Assembly (NCBI GenBank): GCA_910584195.1 | Contig: CAJTYV010000003.1 | Coordinates: 149,490 to 213,489 of the forward strand | DNA from: an uncultured Ruminococcus sp. | GTDB lineage: Bacteria; Bacillota; Clostridia; Oscillospirales; Ruminococcaceae | DNA: 64,000 bases | Direction of reading: 5' to 3' | Part shown: piece after piece, positions 1 to 9,648 of the stretch | Numbering within the stretch: the stretch's first letter is position 1 | Layout: every line of letters starts with the position of its first letter | Translations under genes and position numbers: made by a program | Notes under the pieces: model-generated | Database searches by the model: none | What the model was told of the DNA's origin: nothing | What the model saw: the letters and a program-made list of their open reading frames with translations, nothing else

Positions 1-1848
1 GTTCTCAAAATTGACGGTTCTTCCGTGTGCATCATCTATTTTTCCCTCGTCAAGAATCTGCATGAGAATATTCATAACATCGGGATGCGCCTTTTCGATC
101 TCATCAAAAAGAATAACTGAATACGGCTTGCGGCGCACTTTTTCGGTAAGCTGACCCGCTTCGTCATATCCTACATATCCGGGAGGCGAGCCTATCATTC
201 TCGCAACAGAATGCTTTTCCATATACTCAGTCATATCAAGGCGTATCAGCGGTTCCGTAGAATCAAACAGCTCCTCGGAAACAGCCTTGACAAGCTCTGT
301 TTTGCCAACTCCCGTAGGTCCTACAAATATAAAGGACGCAGGTCTGCGACGCTTATTAAGCTGAACCCTCGTTCGCTTTATAGCCTTTGCAAGCACAGAA
401 ACAGCTTCATCCTGACCGAGAACGCGCTTTTTCAAAGCCTCCTCCAAACGGGCAATCTTCAAAAACTCAGTTTCCGCTATCTTACTTGAAGGAATGCCGG
501 TCCAAAGCTCAACCACCTTTGTGATGTCCGATTCCGTGACCTGAATATCGTTTATCTTTTCACGCAACCTCTGTTCCTGAGCGTTTGCCTGCACAAGTCT
601 GCTTCTCATTTCGGCAATTGCCTCGTAATCAGGTTCAGGATCCTCCGACATATTTTTTATCATCTCGTCCAGAACCTTTACTTCCTTCAGCACCTTTGCA
701 TGTTCTGCCAATTCGGGCGAACGTATGCTTGCGTAAGCGCAGCCCTCGTCCATAAGGTCGATAGCTTTATCGGGCAGGAAACGATCGGTAATATATCTTT
801 CAGAAAGCACCGCGCACACACGTATAAGATAATCCGAAATATGCACCTTATGATAATCTTCGTAATACTGCTTTATACCGAGCAGAACGCTTACCGTGTC
901 TTCTATAGTCGGCTCGGCAACGGTAACCGGCTGAAAACGTCTTTCAAGCGCGGAGTCCTTTTCAATGTACTTACGGTATTCGCCGAACGTAGTAGCGCCT
1001 ATTACCTGTACCTCTCCTCTCGAAAGAGCAGGCTTCAAAATATTAGCCGCATTCATCGAGCCCTCAGAGTCGCCTGCACCGACAAGATTGTGAACCTCGT
1101 CAATAAAGAGAATAACGTTTCCTTCTCGCTTAACTTCATCTACCAATCCCTTTACACGGCTTTCAAACTGTCCTCTGAACTGAGTACCTGCCACAAGCGA
1201 CGTTAAATCAAGCAGATATACTTTCTTATCCGCAAGGTTAAACGGAACGTCTCCCGAATTTATACGCTGAGCTATGCCCTCGGCAATAGCGGTCTTACCA
1301 ACGCCGGGTTCACCGATAAGACAGGGGTTGTTCTTTGTACGGCGTGAAAGTATCTGAACTACTCTCGCTATCTCTTTATCCCTGCCGATAATTCGATCCA
1401 ATTCGCCGTCAGCCGCTTTTTTGGAAAGATTGGTACAGTAGCTGCTGAGAAAACGAAGTTCCTTTTTCTTTTTATCCTTTTTTTCTTTATCACGATTTCT
1501 TCCGAAAAAGCCTTTGGCAGCAGACTCGCCGTTCTTTTCCTCCTTAACGGGTTCCGCTTCTTCGAACGTCTTATTTGTGACGCCGAACATGTTCGACAGA
1601 AAATCGGGCATAAGTCCCGAACCGCCCATCTCAAACGAATCTCCGTCCAGCATATCCATCATCTGCTCCGAGAGATGATCGATTTCCTCCTCGGAAATAC
1701 CCAAACGCTCCATGTATTCCGCCACCTGCGGCACGTTTTTCTCCCTCGCGCAATTAAGGCATAAACCCTCATTCTTCTTTTCATTCCCCTTTATCGAGGT
1801 AATAAACACGACCGCCGGACGTTTTTTGCAGTTACTGCACATTATCAT
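1..1848 (-). CDS. clpE: ClpE/ClpC-type AAA+ unfoldase, truncated by the window edge
   Basis: ATP-dependent protein unfoldase that normally feeds substrates to ClpP in the cytoplasm. The first 30 or so residues carry a four-cysteine zinc finger (CSNC near residue 4, CLNC near residue 32) in place of the usual Clp N-domain, which is the ClpE layout. AAA domain 1 follows with Walker A GEPGVGKT and Walker B ILFIDEVHNL, then a short linker with a UVR-like coiled segment, then AAA domain 2 with GPTGVGKTE, the pore-loop GSPPGYVGYDE and Walker B ILFDEIEKA. The C-terminal part runs off the left edge. The start is chosen at 1848 because GGAGG lies 10 bases upstream; a second ATG at 1842 would be too far from it. 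ClpC is the alternative, but the zinc finger and missing N-domain argue for ClpE. Confidence 0.85.
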   Translation of the reverse strand, partial: MIMCSNCKKRPAVVFITSIKGNEKKNEGLCLNCAREKNVPQVAEYMERLGISEEEIDHLSEQMMDMLDGDSFEMGGSGLMPDFLSNMFGVTNKTFEEAEPVKEEKNGESAAKGFFGRNRDKEKKDKKKKELRFLSSYCTNLSKKAADGELDRIIGRDKEIARVVQILSRRTKNNPCLIGEPGVGKTAIAEGIAQRINSGDVPFNLADKKVYLLDLTSLVAGTQFRGQFESRVKGLVDEVKREGNVILFIDEVHNLVGAGDSEGSMNAANILKPALSRGEVQVIGATTFGEYRKYIEKDSALERRFQPVTVAEPTIEDTVSVLLGIKQYYEDYHKVHISDYLIRVCAVLSERYITDRFLPDKAIDLMDEGCAYASIRSPELAEHAKVLKEVKVLDEMIKNMSEDPEPDYEAIAEMRSRLVQANAQEQRLREKINDIQVTESDITKVVELWTGIPSSKIAETEFLKIARLEEALKKRVLGQDEAVSVLAKAIKRTRVQLNKRRRPASFIFVGPTGVGKTELVKAVSEELFDSTEPLIRLDMTEYMEKHSVARMIGSPPGYVGYDEAGQLTEKVRRKPYSVILFDEIEKAHPDVMNILMQILDEGKIDDAHGRTVNFEN

Positions 1849-1935
1849 TTAAAATTTTCCTCCAAAACAGTAATATATTTATAATAAACCGTATCTTAAC
1901 GGAAGCTTTCGAAAAAGCGTCTATACTCGTCTGCT

Positions 1936-2838
1936 TTACAAATTCGCCGCATATTCGTAAAAATATTTAAAAACATATGATTTTTCAACGGCTTCATTAT
2001 TAAAGAACAGCATTTCATCACTCCCCATAACAGCCCATAAACGAACATTCACAGCAATAGCAAAAACGATCACCGCCGCCGAAATAACTCCGGCAAGACC
2101 TCCGATAATATGAGAAGGAACTCCTGTTGCCGCTGTGTCCCTTCTTCCGAGCAAAGAGTTTGAGCTGAATACTATAAGCAGTCCCAAAGCAATAAACGCT
2201 GTTAAAAATACAATCAGACGAATAATCGTCCCGTATGCCCCCGATGTATAATGCTCTGCGATATACAACGCTGCCGGACGCATATTCTCCTGATCCATTA
2301 ACAAAGGGATAAGCTCCTGCATTCCGCTACTGTCCCTGCGTATTGTCTCCGCAGCCGTTTCAGCCGCAAATTTATTAAGGGCTTCCTCCGCAATATCTCT
2401 TATAACAACTGCATAACCCTCATGTATTTTTTCAAGAAGAATATCGTTGTTCTCCTCAACCTTTCTTGCATTAATATTATTAACATATTTTGCAACAGAT
2501 TCGTCATATTGTACATCCGACTCCAAAATATTTGCCAGCTTGTTTTTATCGACCTTTATACTGTAACCCATACTTTCAAGGTACGATACATATTTTTCGG
2601 TAAAAGTGCCGCTGTCAATACATTTTTCAATTTTTTTGGCGCTGCTGTTTTTTATAGTGCTGCCGCTAAGACTGTCGGCAGCTGCACTGCTTATGCCAAA
2701 TGCCGCAGCTGCTGCAATAACCAATCCGAGCGCCGTAACGATCCCTTTCATAACGCCTTTTCTTCCGCTGAGGAAAATACATATCAGCAGTGCAGCGCCC
2801 GCTATAACGTCATAAAACCACCAGAATTGTGTTCCCAT
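1936..2838 (-). CDS. CvpA-like integral membrane protein
   Basis: Predicted membrane protein of about 300 residues. The N-terminus has two close hydrophobic helices (about 8-25 and 32-52) joined by a short basic GRKGVMKG turn, which resembles the CvpA/colicin V production family. A charged extracytoplasmic middle part (about 55-205) follows, then two more helices (about 207-226 and 244-268). It sits 12 bases downstream of the DUF5711-type gene on the same strand and is probably co-transcribed with it. CvpA proteins are linked to envelope processes, but the biochemical role is unknown. The family call is by the N-terminal pattern only; the long middle insertion is atypical. Confidence 0.6.
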   Translation of the reverse strand: MGTQFWWFYDVIAGAALLICIFLSGRKGVMKGIVTALGLVIAAAAAFGISSAAADSLSGSTIKNSSAKKIEKCIDSGTFTEKYVSYLESMGYSIKVDKNKLANILESDVQYDESVAKYVNNINARKVEENNDILLEKIHEGYAVVIRDIAEEALNKFAAETAAETIRRDSSGMQELIPLLMDQENMRPAALYIAEHYTSGAYGTIIRLIVFLTAFIALGLLIVFSSNSLLGRRDTAATGVPSHIIGGLAGVISAAVIVFAIAVNVRLWAVMGSDEMLFFNNEAVEKSYVFKYFYEYAANL

Positions 2839-2850
2839 AACGTGACTCCT

Positions 2851-4017
2851 TTAACTTTCGTAATTAATTCTGTCTATCCCGTTAAAGCTTTTCAGGAAAA
2901 CATATCTGCCGCTTCTGACAAAACCTGTATAAGAATCGTTTACCTGTGCTGTTGACCTGAGACTGCCCTCAAAATCATAAGCAAGAACGGAATTTTTCGT
3001 CATAACATATGCAAGACCCTCGCTGACAGTCACATCGATCAGCGGACTATCGAAATTCATCTCCAGCGGTTCTTTTCCTATCCCGTCAAAAAGCGTCATA
3101 ACGTACTTTCGCGTATCGTCGCTGTTTATAATAACGGCGGTTTTGCCATTTTCACATGCTCCGCCGGCAAATTCGCCGTCATATCGGTAAAGAGAGCTTA
3201 TCTTACCGTTCTCGTCAACGTATCCGCAGGCGTCTATGCCAATGACCGCAGCGCCGTTCCCGAATCCGCAGACCTCCACGCCAAGCGTATCGAGTCCGGG
3301 AGAAGTCCAATTTTCGCTGCTTTCCGTAAACAAGGTTTCCTGAACAGACGTTACAAGCGAACCGTTTTCCGCGTATATGTAACTGATAACGCATCCCATG
3401 CTGTCCTCGATAAAGCTTATGTCATTAACGCGCTCAACACATTTTCGTTCATAAATAAACTTTCCGTCACGGTCAAAAACATTGATCTCGCAGTCATAAT
3501 CAGCCGAAGTAGTCACAACCGCCGTATATCCCTCGGCGCTCAGACGAACAAACATGATATTTTCTTCAAGCTCTTTTGAATAAAGAACATCGTTTCTGTC
3601 CTCTACACTGAAACGGCTGCCGCCGCTTTCATAAATAAGCGACCTGCCGTTAACGACATTCATTACTGCATTAGTATATGCATGCTGACGGTGTTTGATA
3701 AGTCCGCCTTCGTTACTGTAGATATAAATACTTGAATCGCACAGAACAAAAAGCATATTATCCGAACAGTCAAGCTGATATGTACCGCCGCCGCTTACTT
3801 CGATAGGAAAGTTACCCTGCGCAAGACTACCATCGTTTACTATGGTAGTGTACTGCTTTCCGATACCGCGAAGCTTCGGCAGCCAAAGCTCCTGCGTTAA
3901 AAATATCACCGTCCCGATAACCAGTATGATCAGAAATACTGCAAATCTTACAAGTCGTTTCTTCCTTTTTTCTCTATTCTTTTTTTCTATAGCGTCATTT
4001 GCATCATACATCGGCAT
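2851..4017 (-). CDS. DUF5711-type membrane-anchored beta-propeller protein
   Basis: Membrane-anchored protein of 388 residues. A basic cytoplasmic N-terminus (KKNREKRKKR) is followed by one transmembrane helix at about 25-45. The remaining 340 residues look like repeated beta strands of a propeller, with recurring short motifs such as LFVLCDSSIYIYS, INVFDRDGKFIYER and GLAYVMTKNSVLAYD. This matches my recollection of the clostridial DUF5711 family, whose function is unknown. It lies between truA and the CvpA-like gene on the same strand, suggesting a role at the cell envelope. No catalytic motif is visible. Confidence 0.6.
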   Translation of the reverse strand: MPMYDANDAIEKKNREKRKKRLVRFAVFLIILVIGTVIFLTQELWLPKLRGIGKQYTTIVNDGSLAQGNFPIEVSGGGTYQLDCSDNMLFVLCDSSIYIYSNEGGLIKHRQHAYTNAVMNVVNGRSLIYESGGSRFSVEDRNDVLYSKELEENIMFVRLSAEGYTAVVTTSADYDCEINVFDRDGKFIYERKCVERVNDISFIEDSMGCVISYIYAENGSLVTSVQETLFTESSENWTSPGLDTLGVEVCGFGNGAAVIGIDACGYVDENGKISSLYRYDGEFAGGACENGKTAVIINSDDTRKYVMTLFDGIGKEPLEMNFDSPLIDVTVSEGLAYVMTKNSVLAYDFEGSLRSTAQVNDSYTGFVRSGRYVFLKSFNGIDRINYES

Positions 4018-4102
4018 GAGAATAATCCTCCGTCAACGCGCTTTCTGCTGCCTCACGGCAAAAAAGAAAGGCGCTGCTTCAACTTTATTTTTTTGCTGTC
4101 AT

Positions 4103-4837
4103 TCAATAAAATACTTTGTTAAGATACAAGCCGTGCGCCATTGCGGTTCTTCCTGCTTTCAGCCTGTCCCTTGCGGCAAGAATCTTCGGCATATCGTCAG
4201 GAGAAAAACGTCCCTCGCTTACATCGATCAAAGTTCCTGCAATTATCCTAATCATATTATACAGAAAACCATCGCCTTTTACAAGTATTATCACAGAAGT
4301 TCCACTATTTTCTATTTCAATCGAATAAATAGTTCTGACAGTTGTTGAAACAGATGTGCAGTCTGCACAAAAAGATGCAAAATCATGAGTACCCACAAGA
4401 TGAGCAGCGGCTTTTTTTGCTGCCTCAATATCAAATTTTCTGCGGTAGTGAAAGGCGAGATCCGAACCGAAAGGATCTTTTGATTCGCTGCAATGTATTT
4501 TATAAATATACTCTTTTCCTTTGCAGTCAAATCTTGCATGAAAGTCAAGAGAAACGTCCTCGCAGCTTAGTATGGAAATATCCTCGGGCAGTTCACCGTT
4601 TACGCCCCTGCAAAAACCGATATTGCTTATTTTACTTTCGGTTTTAACATTAAAACAGAATTCCCTGGCATGAACTCCCGTATCGGTGCGCGAGCAGCCG
4701 ATTATCGCAGCCTGCTCGTTCAATACCTTAGATACAGCTCTTTCCAATACCTCCTGAACGGTAAGAGCATTGCTTTGACGCTGGAAACCATGATACTTAG
4801 TTCCCCGATATGCCGTCATTACTTTCAGATTTCTCAT
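4103..4837 (-). CDS. truA: tRNA pseudouridine(38-40) synthase TruA
   Basis: Converts uridine to pseudouridine at positions 38-40 in the anticodon arm of tRNAs. The N-terminus has the TruA pattern AYRGTKYHGFQRQ, and the catalytic aspartate is in GCSRTDTGVHA near residue 51. FLYNMIRIIAGTLIDVSEGR near the C-terminus is also typical, and 244 residues is a normal length. The start overlaps the 3' end of the YfhO-type gene by 41 bases, so the two are probably translationally coupled. truA normally follows ecfA1-ecfA2-ecfT in Firmicutes; here the YfhO gene separates it from ecfT. Confidence 0.95.
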   Translation of the reverse strand: MRNLKVMTAYRGTKYHGFQRQSNALTVQEVLERAVSKVLNEQAAIIGCSRTDTGVHAREFCFNVKTESKISNIGFCRGVNGELPEDISILSCEDVSLDFHARFDCKGKEYIYKIHCSESKDPFGSDLAFHYRRKFDIEAAKKAAAHLVGTHDFASFCADCTSVSTTVRTIYSIEIENSGTSVIILVKGDGFLYNMIRIIAGTLIDVSEGRFSPDDMPKILAARDRLKAGRTAMAHGLYLNKVFY

Positions 4838-7682
4838 CGCTGCTCACCTTTTCCTGTTCCGTCTCATTTTCTTCACTGACTTCGGAACCGTTAGTATCAC
4901 CGCTCACAGCATCCAAAGCTGTGTCAGCTTCTTTTTCCGCCGCCGATTCGGCTCTTTTCTTTTTCCTTGAATCCAAATAAACGAAAAGAACAAACAGCAA
5001 AAGCGAACCGCCGCTTACCATAAGTCCAACGGCAAAACCGTCGGGAGAATATTTAAGAACTATCTTATGCTGCCCCGCGTCCGCATTTATGCCGAGCATT
5101 GCGTCAAGCACCGGGAAAGTTTCGGCCTTTTTGCCGTCAACGTATACGCTCCAGCCCTTTTCGTAAGGGATCGAGAAATACATTACCCCCTGCTCCTTGA
5201 CATTAATATCTCCCTTTATCTTAGTATCGGAAAACTCGGTTATATTAAGCTGTTCATCGGCAAGCCTTCTGTATGCTGCCGCAAACGCCTCTTCATTTAA
5301 AGCGTATACCACAAAGGAATAATTCCCCGAACGAGTGTCTGATTTGTATTTCAGTTCGGCGGAAGCGATCGAACCGCCTTGTCCCTCTCCCATAGGAAAA
5401 GCGATAGAATAGCCGTTTGACGAAACGGAGGCGTCCGCAGACTCTCCATCGCATGTAACATTGATAGAATCAACGCCGTTGCCTCTTACATAGCCGTACA
5501 GATACGCGCCGTCAACTCCGTCAAAATCATAAGTCGCTTTAGCCTCGGAATCCGCGTCCACAACGCCGAAGAAATATTCTCCGTAGCTTGATTTGTCAAC
5601 TTCAACGTTATCATAGGAAACCATTTTCACAGGCTGCGCGGTGAAAATGCTTGTATCGAGACCGCTTGCCTTTTTCATAACGTCGTTCTGATATTCAAAT
5701 GGATTCAAGCCCGGCGAATCGGGAATATCCAGTATCGAAGAATCCATCATAAATCCAAGCGAAAGATTGTATTTATTTTCATAGAGATTTACAGGGTCTA
5801 CCGAACATACAGGCTCCAGAAATGCCGAGCTGTTTTTCAGCGGACCGAGCTTTGCCATAACATATTTAAGACCGAGCAGCGAATTTGCTACCGGAGTTCC
5901 GGTACGGTAATAGAAACGGTTTCCTGCTTCCGAGCCGTAAAGTCCGAGCCGCTGGAAGTATCTTGTAACGGACACATTCGCTGATGAAGAAAACTGCGAA
6001 AGTCCATTGTATCCGTAAAGCGCGCTGTCGTTGAGCGTATAGGTACTTGTCATTTCCGTGCGGCAAAATTCAGAATTTTCGCGTTCTCTCATTATTTCGA
6101 GAACTTTCTGAACTTCAATATTGTATGAGGGATAACTGCCATAATCCGAACTGCCTACAGTCTGAACACCGATAATAGCGTTCCGGGACATTTCCGTAAT
6201 AACAGCTGCCGCAACGGCAACATTTACAACGGCTCTGAAAACATTCTTGTCTTTAAGAGGCATAAGCTTAATACAAATAAATATCAGTATATAAACTGCC
6301 GTAATTATCAAAGAACTTTTCAGCGCGGCATTGCCGAAACTGAAACCCTCCTCCGTATCCTTATCCGAAAGGTAACACATGTAAAATACTGCGGCAGGCG
6401 CGATAACAAGCATCGGCAGCTGATACAGCTTTATGCCTTTTTCGGTCATAACATCATATGCACGATAAGCCGCCGCAGCAAGAACAAAGCTGAAAATAAA
6501 AGCATATCTGTATGGCAGCTGATTTGTTATATGAAAACCGTGCCAAATGTAATTTAGCTGATTCATATTACAGCTTACGGCAATAAGCGCAAGCATAAGC
6601 ACGGAAGCAATTTTTTCACGTATCTTTATTCCTGCCGAGAACAAAAAAACTCCGAAAAGAGTTACCGCAAGCATTCCGCATGCAAAATTAGGCAGTCCTT
6701 CCTTTGAAGTCGGTTCGCTGTAGGAAATAAGGTTCGCAAAAATATCCTGCCACTTTTCAGCCCAGCTTACTTCCGCAGGAAACGTGTTGTTTGCGCTGTA
6801 GGTAAGCTTCAAAGCAAGGTATGAGGGCAGCAGCATAAAAGCGCCCATTCCGATTCCGATAACCGAAGAACGGACGATAAGCCACAGCTTTACGAAGAAA
6901 TTCTTAAAGCCTTTCCACTCGATAACGGCAGCGGCGGCAAACATAAATACGGTAAAAATACATGTGAAAAAACCGATATAGTAGTTAGATATGAGAGAGA
7001 GCGCAAGAGCCGCTGTATAAAGCTTCCACTTTCCCTCTCTGCACATCGCCGTAACGCCAAGCATAACAAGCGGAAACAAAGCGATCGTATCAAACCACAT
7101 AACGTTCCAGTAATATCCCAGACTGTAACTGCAAAGCGCAAATATTACGGAAAAAATAACGATCGAAAGGTCGCGGCGCTTATATGTGTATCTGAGGAAA
7201 CAACTGAAAAACGCTCCGCAGAAACCGATTTTCGCCGCAAGGATATACATAAGTCCCTCGCGGAGATGCGCTTCGTCAAAAAACACGGAAATCCAATTCA
7301 ACGGACTTGCAGCGTAATATGAAATAAGCGAAAGAAAATTCGTGCCTATACCGTTTTGCCATGAATAAAGGAGAGAACCTCCCGTAAGCAGTTTTTCTCG
7401 CAGCACACGGAAAAACGGAAAATACTGATGCCACAGATCAACTACAAGGAACTGATTATCGCCGCTTTCCTTAAACTTGCCGTCCGTAAACCACAGCATA
7501 TGAATGCCTTCTTTTTGAAAAGCTATCAGCATTATAATGAAAGGGATAAAAAACGACAAAAGAAAATAAAGCGCTCCCTTTTCGTACATAAAAGCTGCAA
7601 ATTTACTTTTTCTGAAACGCTCGGCTCTGAGCTTCCATGATTTACTGTTTATTTTTACATTGCTCTTTTTCTTGTTTTCCAT
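4797..7682 (-). CDS. YfhO-family large membrane protein
   Basis: Polytopic membrane protein of 961 residues. The N-terminal 520 residues hold about 12 hydrophobic helices. A DGKF..SGDNQFLVVDLWHQYFPFF segment follows the first helix, and CSYSLGYYWNVMWFD a later one; both are typical of YfhO. The following extracytoplasmic part (about 520-880) contains the characteristic FRTEMTSTYTLNDSALYGYNGLSQFSSS region. A last helix (about 900-918) and a highly charged cytoplasmic tail rich in Glu/Ser close the protein. In Bacillus YfhO takes part in glycosylating lipoteichoic acid; a lipid-linked sugar transfer role is inferred here. It is inserted between ecfT and truA, and AGAGGTAAC precedes the ATG. Confidence 0.85.
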   Translation of the reverse strand: MENKKKSNVKINSKSWKLRAERFRKSKFAAFMYEKGALYFLLSFFIPFIIMLIAFQKEGIHMLWFTDGKFKESGDNQFLVVDLWHQYFPFFRVLREKLLTGGSLLYSWQNGIGTNFLSLISYYAASPLNWISVFFDEAHLREGLMYILAAKIGFCGAFFSCFLRYTYKRRDLSIVIFSVIFALCSYSLGYYWNVMWFDTIALFPLVMLGVTAMCREGKWKLYTAALALSLISNYYIGFFTCIFTVFMFAAAAVIEWKGFKNFFVKLWLIVRSSVIGIGMGAFMLLPSYLALKLTYSANNTFPAEVSWAEKWQDIFANLISYSEPTSKEGLPNFACGMLAVTLFGVFLFSAGIKIREKIASVLMLALIAVSCNMNQLNYIWHGFHITNQLPYRYAFIFSFVLAAAAYRAYDVMTEKGIKLYQLPMLVIAPAAVFYMCYLSDKDTEEGFSFGNAALKSSLIITAVYILIFICIKLMPLKDKNVFRAVVNVAVAAAVITEMSRNAIIGVQTVGSSDYGSYPSYNIEVQKVLEIMRERENSEFCRTEMTSTYTLNDSALYGYNGLSQFSSSANVSVTRYFQRLGLYGSEAGNRFYYRTGTPVANSLLGLKYVMAKLGPLKNSSAFLEPVCSVDPVNLYENKYNLSLGFMMDSSILDIPDSPGLNPFEYQNDVMKKASGLDTSIFTAQPVKMVSYDNVEVDKSSYGEYFFGVVDADSEAKATYDFDGVDGAYLYGYVRGNGVDSINVTCDGESADASVSSNGYSIAFPMGEGQGGSIASAELKYKSDTRSGNYSFVVYALNEEAFAAAYRRLADEQLNITEFSDTKIKGDINVKEQGVMYFSIPYEKGWSVYVDGKKAETFPVLDAMLGINADAGQHKIVLKYSPDGFAVGLMVSGGSLLLFVLFVYLDSRKKKRAESAAEKEADTALDAVSGDTNGSEVSEENETEQEKVSSDEKSESNDGISGN

Positions 7683-7751
7683 TTTGTTACCTCTCTATTA
7701 TGCTATTAATCCTCCCCGGCAACCGAGAAGTCTGTTCTTCTGATATTCAGA

Positions 7752-7908
7752 ATTTATACCAATAGACATTTGTGCGAATCTTAAAACAAATCTGTCGAAT
7801 GCCAAGCGAAAAATCAAAAGCATACAAACGTATTTTAAGCTTTTTCCAACGCAGTAATCAGCGAATTTTACCGAAAATCCGTGCGCAGCGGTTATTGGTA
7901 TAAGTTAT
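7752..7908. repeat. Interspersed hairpin repeat, family 1, copy H
   Basis: Non-coding element filling the gap between ecfT and the YfhO gene. The outer arms pair (TTATACCAATAG at the left, its complement CGGTTATTGGTATAA at the right). The centre holds a CATACAAACGTATT hairpin (7821-7834), followed by the ACGCAGTAATCAGCGAATTTT box shared with the other copies. Similar elements lie near 17.0, 20.5, 30.2, 32.9, 34.9, 35.2 and 55.7 kb. Confidence 0.6.
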
Positions 7909-7917
7909 TATCGTCAC

Positions 7918-8733
7918 TTACGAAGCATGTTTTAATACAATGCCAAGAGCTATCACTCCGCCGTAAAACACAATCGTTATTGCAAGAGCCGCATAATCTC
8001 TCGGCGCAGAACAAAGCTGCCTGAGCCTTGTTCTGCCCTCGCCGCCCCGATAACAACGGCATTCCATTGCCGTTGCCAGCTCGTCCGCTCTTCTGAACGC
8101 CGATATAAACAGCGGAACAAGTATAGCTATCATGTTTCTGGCGCGCGTCATAAAACTTCCGCTGTCTATCTCCGCTCCCCTTGCCTTCTGGGCCGCCATT
8201 ATCTTGTCGGTTTCTTCTATAAGCGTCGGTATGAACCGCAGCGCGATCGACATCATCATAGCAAGCTCATGCACAGGAACCTTTAATTTTTTCAGCGGCG
8301 ATAAAAGCCGTTCTATAGCGTCTGTCAGCGTTATGGGAGACGTTGTATACGTCAGCAGCGAACTGCCCATGATCAACAGCGTTATCCTGATAAGCATGAA
8401 TATGCTTACTTCAATACCGTCAGAAGTGAGCTTTATGAATTTCCATTGAAAATACACTTCTCCGCTGCCGATAAAAAACAGATTAAGCACAGCGGTCAAA
8501 ATCAGAAACGGCATCAGCGGCTTTACGGACTTGACAAACATCTTAAACGGTATCCGCGATAAAATTATTGCCGCCGCAGTAAACGCAGCTCCCACGCTCA
8601 GGCAGGCAATGTGATCGCCTGCAAAGAGCATCATAATGTATATAAAAGTTATAATTATCTTGAATCTTGGATCGAGCCGATGTATAAGACTGTTCCCCGG
8701 GAAGTACTGTCCTATGGTAATATCTCTCAGCAA
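7918..8733 (-). CDS. ecfT: ECF transporter transmembrane protein EcfT
   Basis: Scaffold membrane subunit of an energy-coupling-factor vitamin/metal transporter; it connects the two ATPases EcfA1/EcfA2 to exchangeable substrate-binding S components. About 271 residues with five to six helices. The conserved SLIHRLDPRFKI opening is present, as are the two coupling-helix motifs with Ala-Arg-Gly (QKARGAEID and the later MECRCYRGGEGR). The start is TTG at 8733, supported by AAGGAGG nine bases upstream, and overlaps the ecfA2 stop by 7 bases, so the pair is coupled. No S component is visible in the window, so this is a group II (shared) ECF module and its substrate cannot be told. Confidence 0.93.
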   Translation of the reverse strand: MLRDITIGQYFPGNSLIHRLDPRFKIIITFIYIMMLFAGDHIACLSVGAAFTAAAIILSRIPFKMFVKSVKPLMPFLILTAVLNLFFIGSGEVYFQWKFIKLTSDGIEVSIFMLIRITLLIMGSSLLTYTTSPITLTDAIERLLSPLKKLKVPVHELAMMMSIALRFIPTLIEETDKIMAAQKARGAEIDSGSFMTRARNMIAILVPLFISAFRRADELATAMECRCYRGGEGRTRLRQLCSAPRDYAALAITIVFYGGVIALGIVLKHAS

Positions 8734-9599
8734 TTTTCAGCGCCTCCTTTTTCGGCAAGCTTTTTCAAAATCAGCTTTTTGGCGTACTCCACGGTGTACA
8801 CGTCCTTGCCGAAGTCCAGCCCCTGCTTTTTAAGCCCGATAAAGACCTTTGTGATCTGCGGCACGTCAAGACCGATTTCTGCTATTTCCTCCGAACGGGC
8901 AAATACCTTCTCCGTATCGTCGTAGCAAAAAAGCTTCGACTTGTTCATAACAAGTATCTTATCCGCAAATCCCGCAATGTCCTCCATGCTGTGAGAAACT
9001 ATGAGGATAGTATTTTTCATTCTTTTGTGATACGCCTTTATGTGACTGAGAATTTTGTCTCTGCCGGCAGGGTCAAGTCCTGCCGTAGGCTCGTCCAGAA
9101 TAAGTACCTTTGGATTCATAGCCATAACGCCCGCTATGGCAACGCGTCTTTTCTGACCGCCCGAAAGCTCAAACGGCGAACGCTCCAGCAATTCCTCGCC
9201 CAAACCTATATCGTGAGCTGTTTCTAGAACCCTTTTTTTTATCTCCGCTTCATCCAATCCCATATTTTTCGGACCGAATGCAATATCCTTGAATACCGTC
9301 TCTTCAAAAATCTGATATTCGGGGTACTGAAAAACAAGTCCCACTTTAAAGCGAACATCGCGGATATTTTTTTTATCTGCCCATATATCCTCTCCGTCAA
9401 GCAGAACCTTTCCCGATGTAGGTTTAAGAAGTCCGTTGAAATGCTGTATCAGCGTGGATTTTCCCGAGCCTGTATGACCCATAACGCCTACCATTTCACC
9501 TTCTTCTATTTTAAGATCTACATGATCGACAGCAGTTTTCTGAAATGGAGAGCCTTCGCTGTAAACATATGTGAGTCCCTGAGTTTCAAGTATTGCCAA
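8727..9599 (-). CDS. ecfA2: ECF transporter ATPase EcfA2
   Basis: Cytoplasmic ABC ATPase of the ECF module. Walker A GHTGSGKST (about 41-49), Q-loop FQYPEYQIFEETV, signature LSGGQKRRVAIAG, Walker B VLILDEPTAGLDP and the H-loop VSHSMEDIA are all intact. The FQYPE..IFEETV form of the Q-loop segment distinguishes the EcfA2 paralogue from EcfA1 (FQNPDNQI). The start is a TTG at 9599 preceded by GAGAGGT. In most Firmicutes ecfA1 directly precedes ecfA2; here a 3.7-kb LRR-dockerin gene separates them. Confidence 0.93.
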   Translation of the reverse strand: MAILETQGLTYVYSEGSPFQKTAVDHVDLKIEEGEMVGVMGHTGSGKSTLIQHFNGLLKPTSGKVLLDGEDIWADKKNIRDVRFKVGLVFQYPEYQIFEETVFKDIAFGPKNMGLDEAEIKKRVLETAHDIGLGEELLERSPFELSGGQKRRVAIAGVMAMNPKVLILDEPTAGLDPAGRDKILSHIKAYHKRMKNTILIVSHSMEDIAGFADKILVMNKSKLFCYDDTEKVFARSEEIAEIGLDVPQITKVFIGLKKQGLDFGKDVYTVEYAKKLILKKLAEKGGAENC

Positions 9600-9648
9600 T
9601 TTTTTACCTCTCCTTAATCACTACCTACTAAGTTGTAGATAGTACTCT

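Noticed and set aside
7683..7917. Gap upstream of the YfhO gene considered as a riboswitch for the ECF transporter
   Set aside because: It is downstream of ecfT, matches the family-1 repeat, and I recognise no known vitamin riboswitch core.
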